Source of the DNA: Fictibacillus sp. FJAT-27399
GTDB taxonomy: Bacteria; Bacillota; Bacilli; Bacillales; Fictibacillaceae
Assembly: GCF_001510655.1 (NCBI RefSeq)
Contig: NZ_LMVC01000002.1
Location: forward strand, 205,679-269,678
Length of the DNA stretch: 64,000 nt
Direction: 5' to 3'
Shown: positions 36,292-45,011 of the stretch, piece after piece
How the letters are laid out: each line of letters opens with the position of its first letter
Numbering within the stretch: position 1 is the first letter of the stretch
Notes under the pieces: model-generated
The model's database searches: none
What the model saw: only the letters and a program-made list of their open reading frames with translations
Told to the model about the DNA's origin: nothing
Program-made: the position numbers and the translations under genes

Positions 36292-36990
36292 TTGCGTTTT
36301 ATACCTACTGCCATAAAACGGCTAATGATGACAGCTATGTTTATCCTTGCTCTGCTTACGACCTTGCACTCAATCTCGGGTGTCGAGGCTAAGGATGTAT
36401 CAGATTGGGCATCTTCCGAACAGAAAGGTAAGCAGGATGGATTGTTGCGTTCATTGAACATTGAATTGGCAAAGTATATTGCCGGTGCGCTTGAGAATGT
36501 TCCATCATTCTGGGATAGGGAGTTTACTGTAACAACAGAGCCGGAAGCAGAAACCGCAGCATCCCCACTTGATCATTTTGATGTAACTCCCTACCCCTCA
36601 GTAACGGTAACAGCTACAGGCTATACTGCAGGGATAGAGTCCACTGGAAAAAATAAAGCTCATCCCGCTTATGGGATTACAAAATCGGGGTTAAAGGTAA
36701 AACGTGATCTTTATTCCACGATTGCCGCAGATCCCGCTGTTTTTCCCATCGGCACCATTCTGTTCATTCCCGATTACGGGTTTGGCGTAGTGGCTGATAC
36801 GGGTTCAGCCATAAAGGGAAAAAGAATAGACCTATACTATGAGACGACGAAAGACGTCTATGAAAAATGGGGCAAAAAGACGTTAAAGGTCTACGTGATT
36901 CAAAAAGGATCCGGGAAAGTGACCGAGCAGGAGCTCAAAACGTGGAATGAAAAAAAATCCATGCAGTTCTATCGAAAACAATTGTATTAA
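36292..36990 (+). CDS. yuiC: 3D-domain (MltA/RlpA-fold) cell-wall protein YuiC
   Basis: 232 residues. An N-terminal hydrophobic segment ([22 protein letters not shown]) acts as signal or anchor. The C-terminal 3D domain shows [31 protein letters not shown] and [18 protein letters not shown] with the three conserved Asp. 3D domains act on peptidoglycan, and YuiC homologues are resuscitation-promoting-factor-like (Sps) proteins. The start is TTG 36292 after GAGAGGAGTG. Confidence 0.85.
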   Translation: MRFIPTAIKRLMMTAMFILALLTTLHSISGVEAKDVSDWASSEQKGKQDGLLRSLNIELAKYIAGALENVPSFWDREFTVTTEPEAETAASPLDHFDVTPYPSVTVTATGYTAGIESTGKNKAHPAYGITKSGLKVKRDLYSTIAADPAVFPIGTILFIPDYGFGVVADTGSAIKGKRIDLYYETTKDVYEKWGKKTLKVYVIQKGSGKVTEQELKTWNEKKSMQFYRKQLY

Positions 36991-37024
36991 AAAAGCTTCG
37001 AGCCCGCTGGCTTGAAGCTTTTAT
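36990..37024. terminator. Terminator between yuiC and the btuF-like gene
   Basis: AAAAGCTTC and GAAGCTTTT arms. Confidence 0.75.
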
Positions 37025-37037
37025 ATTGTATTATGAA

Positions 37038-37826
37038 TTACTTTGCTGTACGAGCCGGCTGTTTCCACAGCACTTGATGCAGTTTCTTCAAACCATCAAT
37101 CAGCCTTGGTGACGGCCGGCAGAATAGATGTTCCTCAAGGATATGTACCTTGTTCTCCTTTACTGCTCTAAGATCGGCCCAGCCAGGGCGTTTCTCCAGA
37201 AGTTCCGGTTTTACTTTCTCTTTTCTTACCCCTACCCAAGCGATGCAGATCTCGTCAGGATCACGTTTAATTACATCCTCCCAGGTTGTTTGAACACTTG
37301 CCAGTTCAACGTCTTCGAACACGTTCTCAGCTCCGGCAAGGTGTGAAATCTGAGTAAGCCAGTTCAGCTTTCCTGGTGTGAAAACAGGCTTGGGCCACCA
37401 TTCCCAGTACAGGCTTTTTTTCTCCTTTATTCCTGCTGCAAACGACCGAAATTCATTAATGGTTTCTTTATATTGAGAAACGAGATAATCGGCACGCTTC
37501 TCAACGCCGGTCCTTCTGCCCAAATCTTTTAAATCCCCAGCGATATCCTCAAGCGTATTGGGGTTGTAAACTACATGCGGAAGATTGCGCCGTTTCAGTT
37601 CTTCTATATTCTTTTCCATACCAGGAACACTTAAGGAGGCAATCACGAGATCCGGTTTAAGTTCCTCGACCATGTCCATATTGATGGATAGATCAGGGCC
37701 GAGCCGAGGCAAGCTGCGCACTCGTTCAGGCCAGTCGGAAAAGTCATCAACCCCCACCAGCTGTTCAGTTAACCCAAGATAATCAACAAGCTCTGTATTG
37801 CTCGGACAAATAGATATCAATCTCAT
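37038..37826 (-). CDS. BtuF-like cobalamin-binding protein without signal peptide
   Basis: 262 residues of the class III periplasmic-binding fold. LISICPSNTELVDYLGLTEQLVGVDDFSDWP, PDLVIASLSVPGMEKNIEELK and FCRPSPRLIDGLKKL match the cobalamin-binding subgroup. No signal peptide, lipobox or TM segment is present, so it is predicted cytoplasmic rather than a transporter receptor. Likely a corrinoid or other cofactor binder. It starts 13 bp after yuiD and is probably co-transcribed with it. Confidence 0.75.
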   Translation of the reverse strand: MRLISICPSNTELVDYLGLTEQLVGVDDFSDWPERVRSLPRLGPDLSINMDMVEELKPDLVIASLSVPGMEKNIEELKRRNLPHVVYNPNTLEDIAGDLKDLGRRTGVEKRADYLVSQYKETINEFRSFAAGIKEKKSLYWEWWPKPVFTPGKLNWLTQISHLAGAENVFEDVELASVQTTWEDVIKRDPDEICIAWVGVRKEKVKPELLEKRPGWADLRAVKENKVHILEEHLFCRPSPRLIDGLKKLHQVLWKQPARTAK

Positions 37827-37839
37827 GAATCGTCACCCC

Positions 37840-38322
37840 TTAAAGAACGAAGAAAAGCCAGTATACAATCAGTGTTTGGATAATTCCGAGCAGTGCGCCA
37901 TAGAATACCTCATCCGGCTGGTGTCCCAGAAGCTCCTTTAATTGTTTGTGCTTTTCTTTAACGTCAGTTTTTTTCATTGCCTGGCTGACTTCCACATGTT
38001 CCCGGAAATCAGTTACTAACTTATTCAATACGGCAGCCTGTTCTCCTGCATGCCATCGAATTCCTTTCGCATCATACATAACAATAATGGCAAACATAGC
38101 AGCAACGGCAAAAATAGAGCTGCCAAGGCCTTCTCTGAGAGCAACTCCTGTTGCAAGCCCTGTAACAGCAGCGGAGTGAGAACTAGGCATGCCTCCTGTA
38201 CTGATAAACAAATCCCATCTCACTTGTTTTGTCTCCAGGTAGGTAATCGGTATTTTCAAGAATTGAGCCATTAATATTCCTAATAAGGAAGCAAGTAAAG
38301 GAAAATTGAATAATAGGTCCAT
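37840..38322 (-). CDS. yuiD: YuiD, divergent PAP2 family membrane protein
   Basis: 160 residues. Hydrophobic N-terminus, then WDLFISTGGMPSSHSAAVTGLATGV (phosphatase-like SH motif), YDAKGIRWHAGEQAAVLN and GHQPDEVFYGALLGI. This is the divergent PAP2/DUF212 family; lipid-phosphate phosphatase activity is possible but unproven. ATG 38322 follows GAGGAGACG. Confidence 0.85.
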   Translation of the reverse strand: MDLLFNFPLLASLLGILMAQFLKIPITYLETKQVRWDLFISTGGMPSSHSAAVTGLATGVALREGLGSSIFAVAAMFAIIVMYDAKGIRWHAGEQAAVLNKLVTDFREHVEVSQAMKKTDVKEKHKQLKELLGHQPDEVFYGALLGIIQTLIVYWLFFVL

Positions 38323-38497
38323 AGATCGTCTCCTCGCAGCCTTTTTCTACAATGTATCGAGATAAGGTTGTTCTAATGCTTTCATAATACCCTTTTTTTG
38401 TTGTTTGCAATCTTATAGTTCTGCCATGAATGACGTCATTCGAAGGGAGATAATGTGCCTTCTGTTATCATAATAGGGAAGGGATGGCGGAGAACAG

Positions 38498-38884
38498 ATG
38501 GATTATCCGAAGGAATACTATGAGTTTTTCATTTCATTCAATGAGGGAGATTATTATACGTGCCATGATCTGCTGGAGGAAATGTGGATGACGGATAAGA
38601 GAAATTATTTTCTAAAAGGGCTGCTGCAGATGACGGTAGCGATCTACCATTATGAGTATGGAAATTTAAAAGGAGCAAGAGCCATGATGCAGGCCGCCCA
38701 CAACTACCTCCAAGAGTATCGGCCTTTTTATTGGGGGATAGATCTTGAAGAGGTGTATCGTTTTATTGAAGCCTGTTTGAACAGAATACCTCATGAGATG
38801 GACAGTGTCGCTTTTGAGGATGCGGATAAACTGCCGGCTTTGCCAGAATTGATCCTGCTACTAAATGACCTTGAGGAAGAATAA
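38498..38884 (+). CDS. DUF309 family protein
   Basis: 128 residues, all helical. FNEGDYYTCHDLLEEMWMTDKR contains the family HDxLExxW motif, followed by FLKGLLQMTVAIYHYEYGNLKGA. The function of the family is unknown; conserved His/Glu suggest a metal or small-ligand site. ATG 38498 follows GGCGGAG (weak). It lies 36 bp before pepA and may be co-transcribed. Confidence 0.8.
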   Translation: MDYPKEYYEFFISFNEGDYYTCHDLLEEMWMTDKRNYFLKGLLQMTVAIYHYEYGNLKGARAMMQAAHNYLQEYRPFYWGIDLEEVYRFIEACLNRIPHEMDSVAFEDADKLPALPELILLLNDLEEE

Positions 38885-38920
38885 ACTTACATTAGCATAC
38901 CGTGCAAAAGGAGGATGTGC

Positions 38921-40408
38921 ATGTTCACCGTAAAGGCAAATTGGAATAAAGACAATGCGGAAGAGGCGTTGTTGATCGGCATCTGGTCCGATCACAAAAA
39001 ACTGGAGGGAATTGCTGCCGTACTTGATGAGGCCTTTAATGGCCATATCACGGAGCTTTTGCGGGAAGGGGATGTTTCCGTGATGGCAAAATCAGTCACA
39101 AAGCTCCATACGTTTGGCATCGTGGGAGCCAAACGGCTGTATTTTATCGGATTGGGAAGGCGGGCGGAAGCAACTTATGAGAGCATAAGAGAGGCGTTCG
39201 GGAAAGCGGTTCAGATGCTGAAGCGGGAAAAGCGGGAAAAAGCCGCTATCGTTCTGGAAACCTTTGAAAACGACAGACTGTCTTCTGAGAAACTTGCCCA
39301 CGCTTTTGCAGAAGCAGTCGTGGCGGGCAGCTATGCCTTTGAAAACTATAAGGAACGTTCCAATGAAAGAGATAAAAAGCTGACAGAAATTACGGTATAC
39401 AGTTCGGACAGCCAGACAGGTGCAGGGCTTTCGACAGGCCATGCTTTTGGTGCAGGAATCAATACAGCACGCAATCTTGTGAACACTCCCGGCAACCTAT
39501 TGACTCCGAAAGACCTCGCTCGGGCAGCGATGGAGATTGCCATCAAATACGGGATGGAATATGAGATTCTAGAGAGGGAGGATATGGAACGGCTAGGCAT
39601 GGGAGCGCTCCTTGCCGTGTCACAAGGTTCCGATGAGCCCCCAAAAATGATCACAGTGAAATACAAAGGACGGGACACGTGGGATCATGTTCTTGCCCTT
39701 GTAGGCAAGGGCCTGACGTTTGATTCAGGCGGCTATTCCATCAAGCCGGGTGCCAACATGCATGAAATGAAAAGTGATATGGGAGGAAGCGGATCTGTGC
39801 TTGGCGCCATGGAAGCAGTGGGCCGGCTGAAACCCAAGACCAACCTTCTTTTTGTTATTCCGTCCAGTGAAAACCTGATTAACGGAAAGGCGATGAAGCC
39901 TGGAGATGTTTTTACTTCACTCAGCGGGAAAACGATTGAAGTCCGTAATACTGATGCAGAAGGAAGACTGATTCTTGCGGATGCCATCACCTATGCAAAA
40001 GAAATGGGTGCTGACTATCTGGTGGATGTGGCTACATTAACCGGTGGTGTCGTAGTGGCGTTGGGAGATTGTACAACTGGAGCTCTTACGAACGACGAAG
40101 TGTTTTTCAAACAGGTGAGCCAGTCTGCAGGACATGAAGGAGAACTCCTTTGGCTTCTGCCAAGCCATCAGCCCTTTAAGGATATGCTGAGGTCGAGTGA
40201 TGTAGCCGATCTGAATAACTCCACAGGACGGTTAGGCCACGCGATTACCGGTGGGCTGTTTGTCGGGGAATTCGCTGGGAAGACCCCTTGGGTCCATCTG
40301 GACATTGCGGGTACAGCGTATTCCTCCAAGCCTTCGAACCTCGGTCCAAAAGGGGCTACAGGGGTCATGGTACGGACATTGGCCAGGCTGGCGATGAATT
40401 TCAAATAA
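38921..40408 (+). CDS. pepA: Leucyl aminopeptidase (PepA/YuiE)
   Basis: 495 residues, M17 family. VGKGLTFDSGGYSIKPGANM and NTDAEGRLILADAITYA carry the two-metal ligands and catalytic residues, and KSDMGGSGSVLGA lies between. The N-terminal domain is typical. It removes N-terminal amino acids in the cytoplasm. ATG 38921 follows AAGGAGGATG. Confidence 0.94.
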   Translation: MFTVKANWNKDNAEEALLIGIWSDHKKLEGIAAVLDEAFNGHITELLREGDVSVMAKSVTKLHTFGIVGAKRLYFIGLGRRAEATYESIREAFGKAVQMLKREKREKAAIVLETFENDRLSSEKLAHAFAEAVVAGSYAFENYKERSNERDKKLTEITVYSSDSQTGAGLSTGHAFGAGINTARNLVNTPGNLLTPKDLARAAMEIAIKYGMEYEILEREDMERLGMGALLAVSQGSDEPPKMITVKYKGRDTWDHVLALVGKGLTFDSGGYSIKPGANMHEMKSDMGGSGSVLGAMEAVGRLKPKTNLLFVIPSSENLINGKAMKPGDVFTSLSGKTIEVRNTDAEGRLILADAITYAKEMGADYLVDVATLTGGVVVALGDCTTGALTNDEVFFKQVSQSAGHEGELLWLLPSHQPFKDMLRSSDVADLNNSTGRLGHAITGGLFVGEFAGKTPWVHLDIAGTAYSSKPSNLGPKGATGVMVRTLARLAMNFK

Positions 40409-40416
40409 TACAGCAA

Positions 40417-40447
40417 GAAAAAGCATGGCACCTGTCATGCTTTTTTA
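40417..40447 (+). terminator. Terminator after pepA
   Basis: AAAAAGCATG and CATGCTTTTTT arms. Confidence 0.8.
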
Positions 40448-40557
40448 CATACTCTGAAAAGAAAAAGAGGATTGCAGGATTCCAGGAGTTGTATTATAAT
40501 ATAATTATTATTACTTTATAATCATTTTAAAATACATAAAGGAAAGGGGATTGTTCA

Positions 40558-41496
40558 ATGGCTGATTACGATTATCACCATCTCCCACATGTAAAAGTGC
40601 AGAGCCGGTCAAAGAAGACGTTGTGGATTACCCTCTTGCTGACCCTGTTTTTTACGATCGTTGAAGTAATCGGCGGGCTGATCTCCAACTCACTTGCACT
40701 ATTATCGGATTCTGCCCACATGGTCTCTGATGTGCTGGCACTCAGTTTAAGCATGCTGGCCATTTACCTCGCTACCCGGCAGCCGAATGCCAAATTCACT
40801 TTTGGTTTTTTGCGTTTTGAAATCATCGCTTCCTTTCTGAATGGGCTTGCCCTGGCTATCATTGCCATTGGTATTTTTATTGAAGGCATCAAGCGTTTTA
40901 TCAAGCCGGAAACAATCGATTTTAAATTGATGCTGATCATCGCAGTGATCGGCTTCACCGTGAACCTTGTGCTGACCATTGTCCTAAGCCGAAGCATGAA
41001 GGAAGAGGAAAACTTAAATGTAAAAAGTGCTCTCTGGCATTTTATCGGAGATTTGCTGAGCTCAATCGGGGTTATTATCTCTGCTGTTCTCATTAAATTT
41101 ACCGATCTATATTTCTTTGATCCTCTGATCAGCTTGATCATCGGCGGGATCATCTTTACAGGCGGCTACAAGATTATAAAAGAATCCTACATGATCCTAA
41201 TGGAATCTGTTCCAGAAGGTTTGGATCTGGAAGCGATCCGAGCGGATATTTATCAAGTAGAAGGTGTAGAAGATGTTCATGAGCTACATCTATGGACGGT
41301 GACCAGTGATCACCATTCTCTTACCGCCCATGTTTTCATTAATGAAAACATTCAGCCGTTCTGTGTGATTCTTGCCATTAATGAGATGCTGAAGGACAAA
41401 TACAAACTCAAACATACAACCGTTCAGATTGAACACGCCACTATCCATCACCATGGAGAGTACGGCAAGCAGTTTTTAGAAACACATAAATCCTAA
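40558..41496 (+). CDS. czcD: Cation diffusion facilitator (CzcD-like divalent metal exporter)
   Basis: 312 residues with six TM helices. Metal site residues lie in LLSDSAHMVSDVLALS (TM2) and LWHFIGDLLSSIGVI (TM5), the zinc-type HxxxD pattern. The C-terminal cytoplasmic domain has VHELHLWTVTSDHHSLTAHV, and the tail is His-rich. It exports Zn2+ and similar ions in exchange for H+. AT-rich palindromic sequence before the start may bind a metal regulator (inference). Confidence 0.9.
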   Translation: MADYDYHHLPHVKVQSRSKKTLWITLLLTLFFTIVEVIGGLISNSLALLSDSAHMVSDVLALSLSMLAIYLATRQPNAKFTFGFLRFEIIASFLNGLALAIIAIGIFIEGIKRFIKPETIDFKLMLIIAVIGFTVNLVLTIVLSRSMKEEENLNVKSALWHFIGDLLSSIGVIISAVLIKFTDLYFFDPLISLIIGGIIFTGGYKIIKESYMILMESVPEGLDLEAIRADIYQVEGVEDVHELHLWTVTSDHHSLTAHVFINENIQPFCVILAINEMLKDKYKLKHTTVQIEHATIHHHGEYGKQFLETHKS

Positions 41497-41506
41497 ATTT
41501 CTTTTT

Positions 41507-41540
41507 GAGTTCTTCAAAATGGTGAAGGGCTCTTTTTTTC
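41507..41540 (+). terminator. Terminator after czcD
   Basis: GAGTTCTTC and GAAGGGCTC arms with T-run. Confidence 0.65.
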
Positions 41541-41622
41541 GGGTGCAAGGAAATGGACATAACTGCTGCATATTGATTAAAATGAGGACAATACTTATGC
41601 TACAACCGTAAAGGGGTTCTCT

Positions 41623-41733
41623 ATGAGCGAAAAGAAATCATTGGCAGCACGCATTTTTTGGTACATCATTTTAACGATACCTATTTTAATTATTGTATTT
41701 ACTATCGTAGCGTTATTAAGAAACGTATTCTAA
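41623..41733 (+). CDS. Single-TM peptide of 36 residues
   Basis: MSEKKSLAARIFWYIILTIP then LIIVFTIVALLRNVF. A charged start is followed by one membrane helix. It resembles the DUF4044-type small membrane peptides, tentatively. ATG 41623 follows AAAGGGG, and a terminator closes it, so it looks like an independent unit. Confidence 0.55.
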   Translation: MSEKKSLAARIFWYIILTIPILIIVFTIVALLRNVF

Positions 41734-41754
41734 CCTGGCCTAGGTATGTACTGT

Positions 41755-41802
41755 ATCCCGAATGATGGATCCTAAAAAACGTTCATTATTCGGGATTTTT
41801 TA
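41755..41802 (+). terminator. Terminator after the 36-residue peptide gene
   Basis: ATCCCGAATGA and ATTATTCGGGAT arms followed by T-run. Confidence 0.8.
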
Positions 41803-41826
41803 TGAAGAAAATAGGAATTAAAGAAT

Positions 41827-42162
41827 TTATAATCTAAAAAACCGGATGAGCAAAAGATCAATGCTGGCGATCAGGAAAAAAATAAGGGCTGATTTAGAGT
41901 GTCCGGAGGTATAAAGCGCAATGGCACCAGCAGCAAACACAGTGAGCTGAAGCAGGGTACGCAAAGAAATAGGGATCGGAATCGATGCCTTTGGAGAAAG
42001 AAGCATTCCCCAAAAGATTGCAACCAGAAGCGGAGCAGCTAGGCAGAGAACATATTTCGAAAATCCGCTGACCATGTGAAATCCCCAGTATCCAAAGGCT
42101 CCCAATACAAAGAGCTCTGATAAAAACAGCACACCTAAAAGAAAGGGCCCCAATATGGCCAT
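41827..42162 (-). CDS. YrdB family membrane protein (DUF2568)
   Basis: 111 residues with four hydrophobic helices. FLSELFVLGAFGYWGF and LLVAIFWGMLLSPKAS match the DUF2568/YrdB family of unknown function. Last gene of the TetR-MBL-YrdB operon on the minus strand, 17 bp after the MBL gene. Confidence 0.75.
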   Translation of the reverse strand: MAILGPFLLGVLFLSELFVLGAFGYWGFHMVSGFSKYVLCLAAPLLVAIFWGMLLSPKASIPIPISLRTLLQLTVFAAGAIALYTSGHSKSALIFFLIASIDLLLIRFFRL

Positions 42163-42179
42163 GATGATTCCCCGCTTTC

Positions 42180-42851
42180 TTATTGAATTCCTGCCTTTAA
42201 ACGATAGTCAGCCATCTGTGCTTCGGGATGAAGAACGGTGTCTCCGTGGCAAACCTCAAGACGTTTTGGGTTGAGCTGGCTGACGATGGAGCTGCTCCTG
42301 AAGGCTTCCTCCATATCAGCCGTAAACAACGGCATCGGTTTTTTAAGCCTTCCTTTCTTGGAAGTGAACAGATCACCTGCAAGAAGGACCTGATCTTCTT
42401 CGTGGTAATAAACAGTGTGGCCGGGAGAGTGCCCCGGAGTCAGGTAGGGTTTTATTCCATCAATGAGTTCCAGTTCACCCTCGTTTCCAGCAGACAAGGG
42501 CTGGGTAATGCCCTTTGAGACCGATGCAACAGCCTTCTTTCTGCGGGGATAGGCAAGGTCACCTTCCAGATAAGGAATTTCAAGTGAATGGGCGTATACC
42601 GGAACATCATGATCCTTCAGGATGGCTGAAATAGATCCGGTATGATCCGAATGGCCGTGTGTCAGCAATATCCTTTGCAGAGGGCCGGCATTCAGCTGAT
42701 TTATCGTATTCAATATTCCTTTCGCCATCATCGGAATTCCTGCGTCTACAAGAGTGATTCCTTCTTTACCGCGAACAGCCCAAACATGGATCGGTATGAT
42801 CATCCATGTTTTCAGGCTCCAAATATGAGGGGAGATCTGTTCAACTTTCAT
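42180..42851 (-). CDS. Metallo-beta-lactamase-fold hydrolase
   Basis: 223 residues. The zinc motif LLTHGHSDHTG (HxHxDH), PYLTPGHSPGHTVYYHEED, LLAGDLFTSKKG and the late VCHGDTVLHP supply the full dinuclear site. Close in style to YflN/glyoxalase-II-like members; substrate unknown. The start overlaps the end of the TetR gene by 11 bp, so regulator and enzyme are coupled. Confidence 0.85.
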   Translation of the reverse strand: MKVEQISPHIWSLKTWMIIPIHVWAVRGKEGITLVDAGIPMMAKGILNTINQLNAGPLQRILLTHGHSDHTGSISAILKDHDVPVYAHSLEIPYLEGDLAYPRRKKAVASVSKGITQPLSAGNEGELELIDGIKPYLTPGHSPGHTVYYHEEDQVLLAGDLFTSKKGRLKKPMPLFTADMEEAFRSSSIVSQLNPKRLEVCHGDTVLHPEAQMADYRLKAGIQ

Positions 42852-43485
42852 GGTTATTCGCTCCTTGTTTTATGATTTCATGAAAACCGAGAAAAAGGGC
42901 TTCTACGCTTTGTTCAAAGGTGGGTGAAAGACGCACAAGGAGCTCTTGAAGAGGCTCTTTATGATTGAGGTAGGTACTAATAATGCCGTGCAGGTTGTAG
43001 AAAAGGATACGGGCAAAGGCAAGGGATTGTTCATTATCAGAAATACCGAGCACATCTTTCAATACACTCATTAACAGCTGGAAAAGCTCAATCCGGACTT
43101 TGTTGATCTGCAGTTTTGGATTTTGTTCATCCACTCTGGAAGAACTGGCAGTGATAAATGTGGTGTACATACTCTGATGCAGGAGACAAAATTCAATAAA
43201 GGTCCGGCAGATGGATTTTAATTTAGCGGAACCTCCCGCATCCTGGCGATGAGAGATATCCTCCAGCAGCAGTTTAAGCTCCTGTAAGAGCGGCATCGCT
43301 AAATGATGGAGCAGCGATTCTTTGTCTTTATAATAGAGGTAGATGGCCGTGTGCGAGCATCCGGCTTCTTTTGCGATCTCTCTTATCGTTACGACTTCAT
43401 ATCCACGCTTGCCAAAAAGTCTTCCAGCTGCTTCAAGGATGTTTTTCTTGGTTTCTTCCGAACGCAGTTCTTGCTTGTTTGCCAT
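42841..43485 (-). CDS. TetR/AcrR family repressor
   Basis: 214 residues. The N-terminal HTH has NILEAAGRLFGKRGYEVVTIREIAKEAGCSHTAIYLYYKDKESLL; the C-terminal ligand domain is unassigned. ATG 43485 follows AGGAGCG. Two tandem palindromes directly upstream are probable autoregulatory operators. It most likely controls its own operon with the MBL hydrolase and YrdB protein. Confidence 0.88.
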   Translation of the reverse strand: MANKQELRSEETKKNILEAAGRLFGKRGYEVVTIREIAKEAGCSHTAIYLYYKDKESLLHHLAMPLLQELKLLLEDISHRQDAGGSAKLKSICRTFIEFCLLHQSMYTTFITASSSRVDEQNPKLQINKVRIELFQLLMSVLKDVLGISDNEQSLAFARILFYNLHGIISTYLNHKEPLQELLVRLSPTFEQSVEALFLGFHEIIKQGANNHES

Positions 43486-43498
43486 AATCAATCGCTCC

Positions 43499-43525
43499 TA
43501 ACCATCGGTTACTAACCACTGGTTA
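43499..43525. promoter_or_regulatory. Tandem 13-bp palindromes, probable TetR operator
   Basis: TAACCATCGGTTA and TAACCACTGGTTA, separated by 1 bp, both TAACC-N3-GGTTA. They lie 14-40 bp upstream of the TetR start codon. Confidence 0.75.
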
Positions 43526-43608
43526 TAATATATTCGATTCAACATATAATTGTCAAAATTTTTTGTTCGACAAAACTTTCTTATTGGATGTTGGGTTATG
43601 CAGCATAA

Positions 43609-43647
43609 AAAAAAGAGGTACATCCTGCATTCAGGATGTACCTCTTT
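43609..43647 (-). terminator. Terminator after bioY
   Basis: AAAGAGGTACATCCTG and CAGGATGTACCTCTTT arms with A-run on the bioY-distal side. Confidence 0.9.
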
Positions 43648-43651
43648 GTAT

Positions 43652-44245
43652 TTAAGCTGCGTTTGAATTCGATGTGCTGCGGCGGTTTTTAGCGACTGCC
43701 TTATAAATTCGCGGTGAGATTACAGCGGTAACTGCAGTCAGGATCACGTCTTTTGGGAGGAACAGAAGCATTCCTTTCCAAGTGCCAAGATAGGTGACAC
43801 CTTCAACAGCTGCCCAGTTTGTCAGCGCGGCATAGAGAAAAGTAGTGCCGACAAAATAGTTGACGATCAAACCGGCAAAGGAAGCGAGAAAGAAAACCGG
43901 CAGGCTTGTTTTTTTTGCCATCTCAAGAATTTTTCCTGCTACATAAGCGGCAAGAATGAATGATAAAATAAAGCCGAAGGTTGGTTTGAAAATGATGGAA
44001 GGCCCCCCGGAGAATCCTGCGAACACAGGAGCACCAGCCAGTCCGACAAGTGTGTATACGATCATCGATACAGCGCCGAGACGGCTTCCGAGCAGCAGAC
44101 CGGCCAAAATGCAAAAGAAGGTTTGAAGGGTGACAGGCACTTGCCCAAAGACGAGGGCAGGAATCCATGCTGTAATATTACCTCCTACTGCCATCAATGC
44201 CGCAAACATGGCGGCCAGTGTTAAATCAATCGCTCTAAACTTCAT
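43652..44245 (-). CDS. bioY: Biotin ECF transporter substrate-binding subunit BioY
   Basis: 197 residues with six TM helices. FGQVPVTLQTFFCILAGLLLG and GGPSIIFKPTFGFILSF are BioY signatures. It captures biotin and can work with the shared Ecf energising module. ATG 44245 follows TGAGGTGA. A BirA-type operator lies in the promoter region, consistent with biotin repression. Confidence 0.93.
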   Translation of the reverse strand: MKFRAIDLTLAAMFAALMAVGGNITAWIPALVFGQVPVTLQTFFCILAGLLLGSRLGAVSMIVYTLVGLAGAPVFAGFSGGPSIIFKPTFGFILSFILAAYVAGKILEMAKKTSLPVFFLASFAGLIVNYFVGTTFLYAALTNWAAVEGVTYLGTWKGMLLFLPKDVILTAVTAVISPRIYKAVAKNRRSTSNSNAA

Positions 44246-44302
44246 TAGGTTCACCTCATGTGGTAATTTATCTATATTGATGGTAATTCAGAGGACAGAC
44301 TA

Positions 44303-44334
44303 TTGTCAACTTAATTTTGAAATAAGGTTTACAT
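44303..44334. promoter_or_regulatory. BirA-like biotin operator
   Basis: TTGTCAAC - 16 bp - GTTTACAT closely matches the BirA operator (TTGTTAAC, about 15-16 bp, GTTAACAA). It is placed between divergent bioY and the yuiH pseudogene. Confidence 0.7.
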
Positions 44335-44359
44335 ATTGATATTATTGGAGGTGCATCAC

Positions 44360-44879
44360 ATGTTTTTTGGAAAAATACCGAAGAAAAAGGATAATGAGAG
44401 GGTGCCGCCGAATCAGAATGTTACAACCCGCTGGCCTGTTCTTCATTATGGTAATGTTCCTTACTACAAGGATTTAAGTGAATGGGATCTGAAAATCTAC
44501 GGAATGGTGGAGAACCCGACAACTTTTACTTACGAGGAGCTCATGGCACTTCCGAAATCATCGGCCACGAATGATATCCATTGTGTCACCGGCCAAGTAC
44601 GTCCTTTTGCATGCAGAAGAAGGATGGACAACCAATCTTCCTTTGGATGATTTTTTAAAGGAAACCAGCTTGCTGGCTCATACGCACAATGGACAAACGT
44701 TATCGCCGGAGCATGGGTATCCACTCCGTGCAGTGGTTCCGCATCTCTATTTCTGGAAAAGTGCGAAGTGGCTCCGTGCCATTGAATTTCTGCCGATGGA
44801 AACGCCAGGTTTTTGGGAGAAAAATGGCTATCATATGTATGGAGATCCTTGGAAGGAAGAGCGCTTTAGCTGGGACTAA
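44360..44879 (+). pseudogene. yuiH: yuiH, sulfite-oxidase-like molybdenum oxidoreductase, disrupted by internal deletion
   Basis: ATG 44360 (after TGGAGGTG) opens a YuiH N-terminus with VPPNQNVTTRWPVLHYGNVPYY and TNDIHCVTG. The frame then joins, out of register at about 44590, to KYVLLHAEEGWTTNLPLDDF and continues to FWEKNGYHMYGDPWKEERFS. The roughly 25-residue segment that should follow the molybdopterin-liganding Cys (W-xx-x-W-EGV region) is missing, with a frame change. The gene should yield no functional enzyme. Confidence 0.85.
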
Positions 44880-45011
44880 GAAACAATGATCATGTAAGCA
44901 AAAATCAAAAATATTTATAAAAACCTTAAAAAATACATGTAAATTTTCCCAGATGGACCGATATTGTAATTAAGTGCAGTTTATGCTCTATTCGGTAAGG
45001 AAAGGAAAGAA

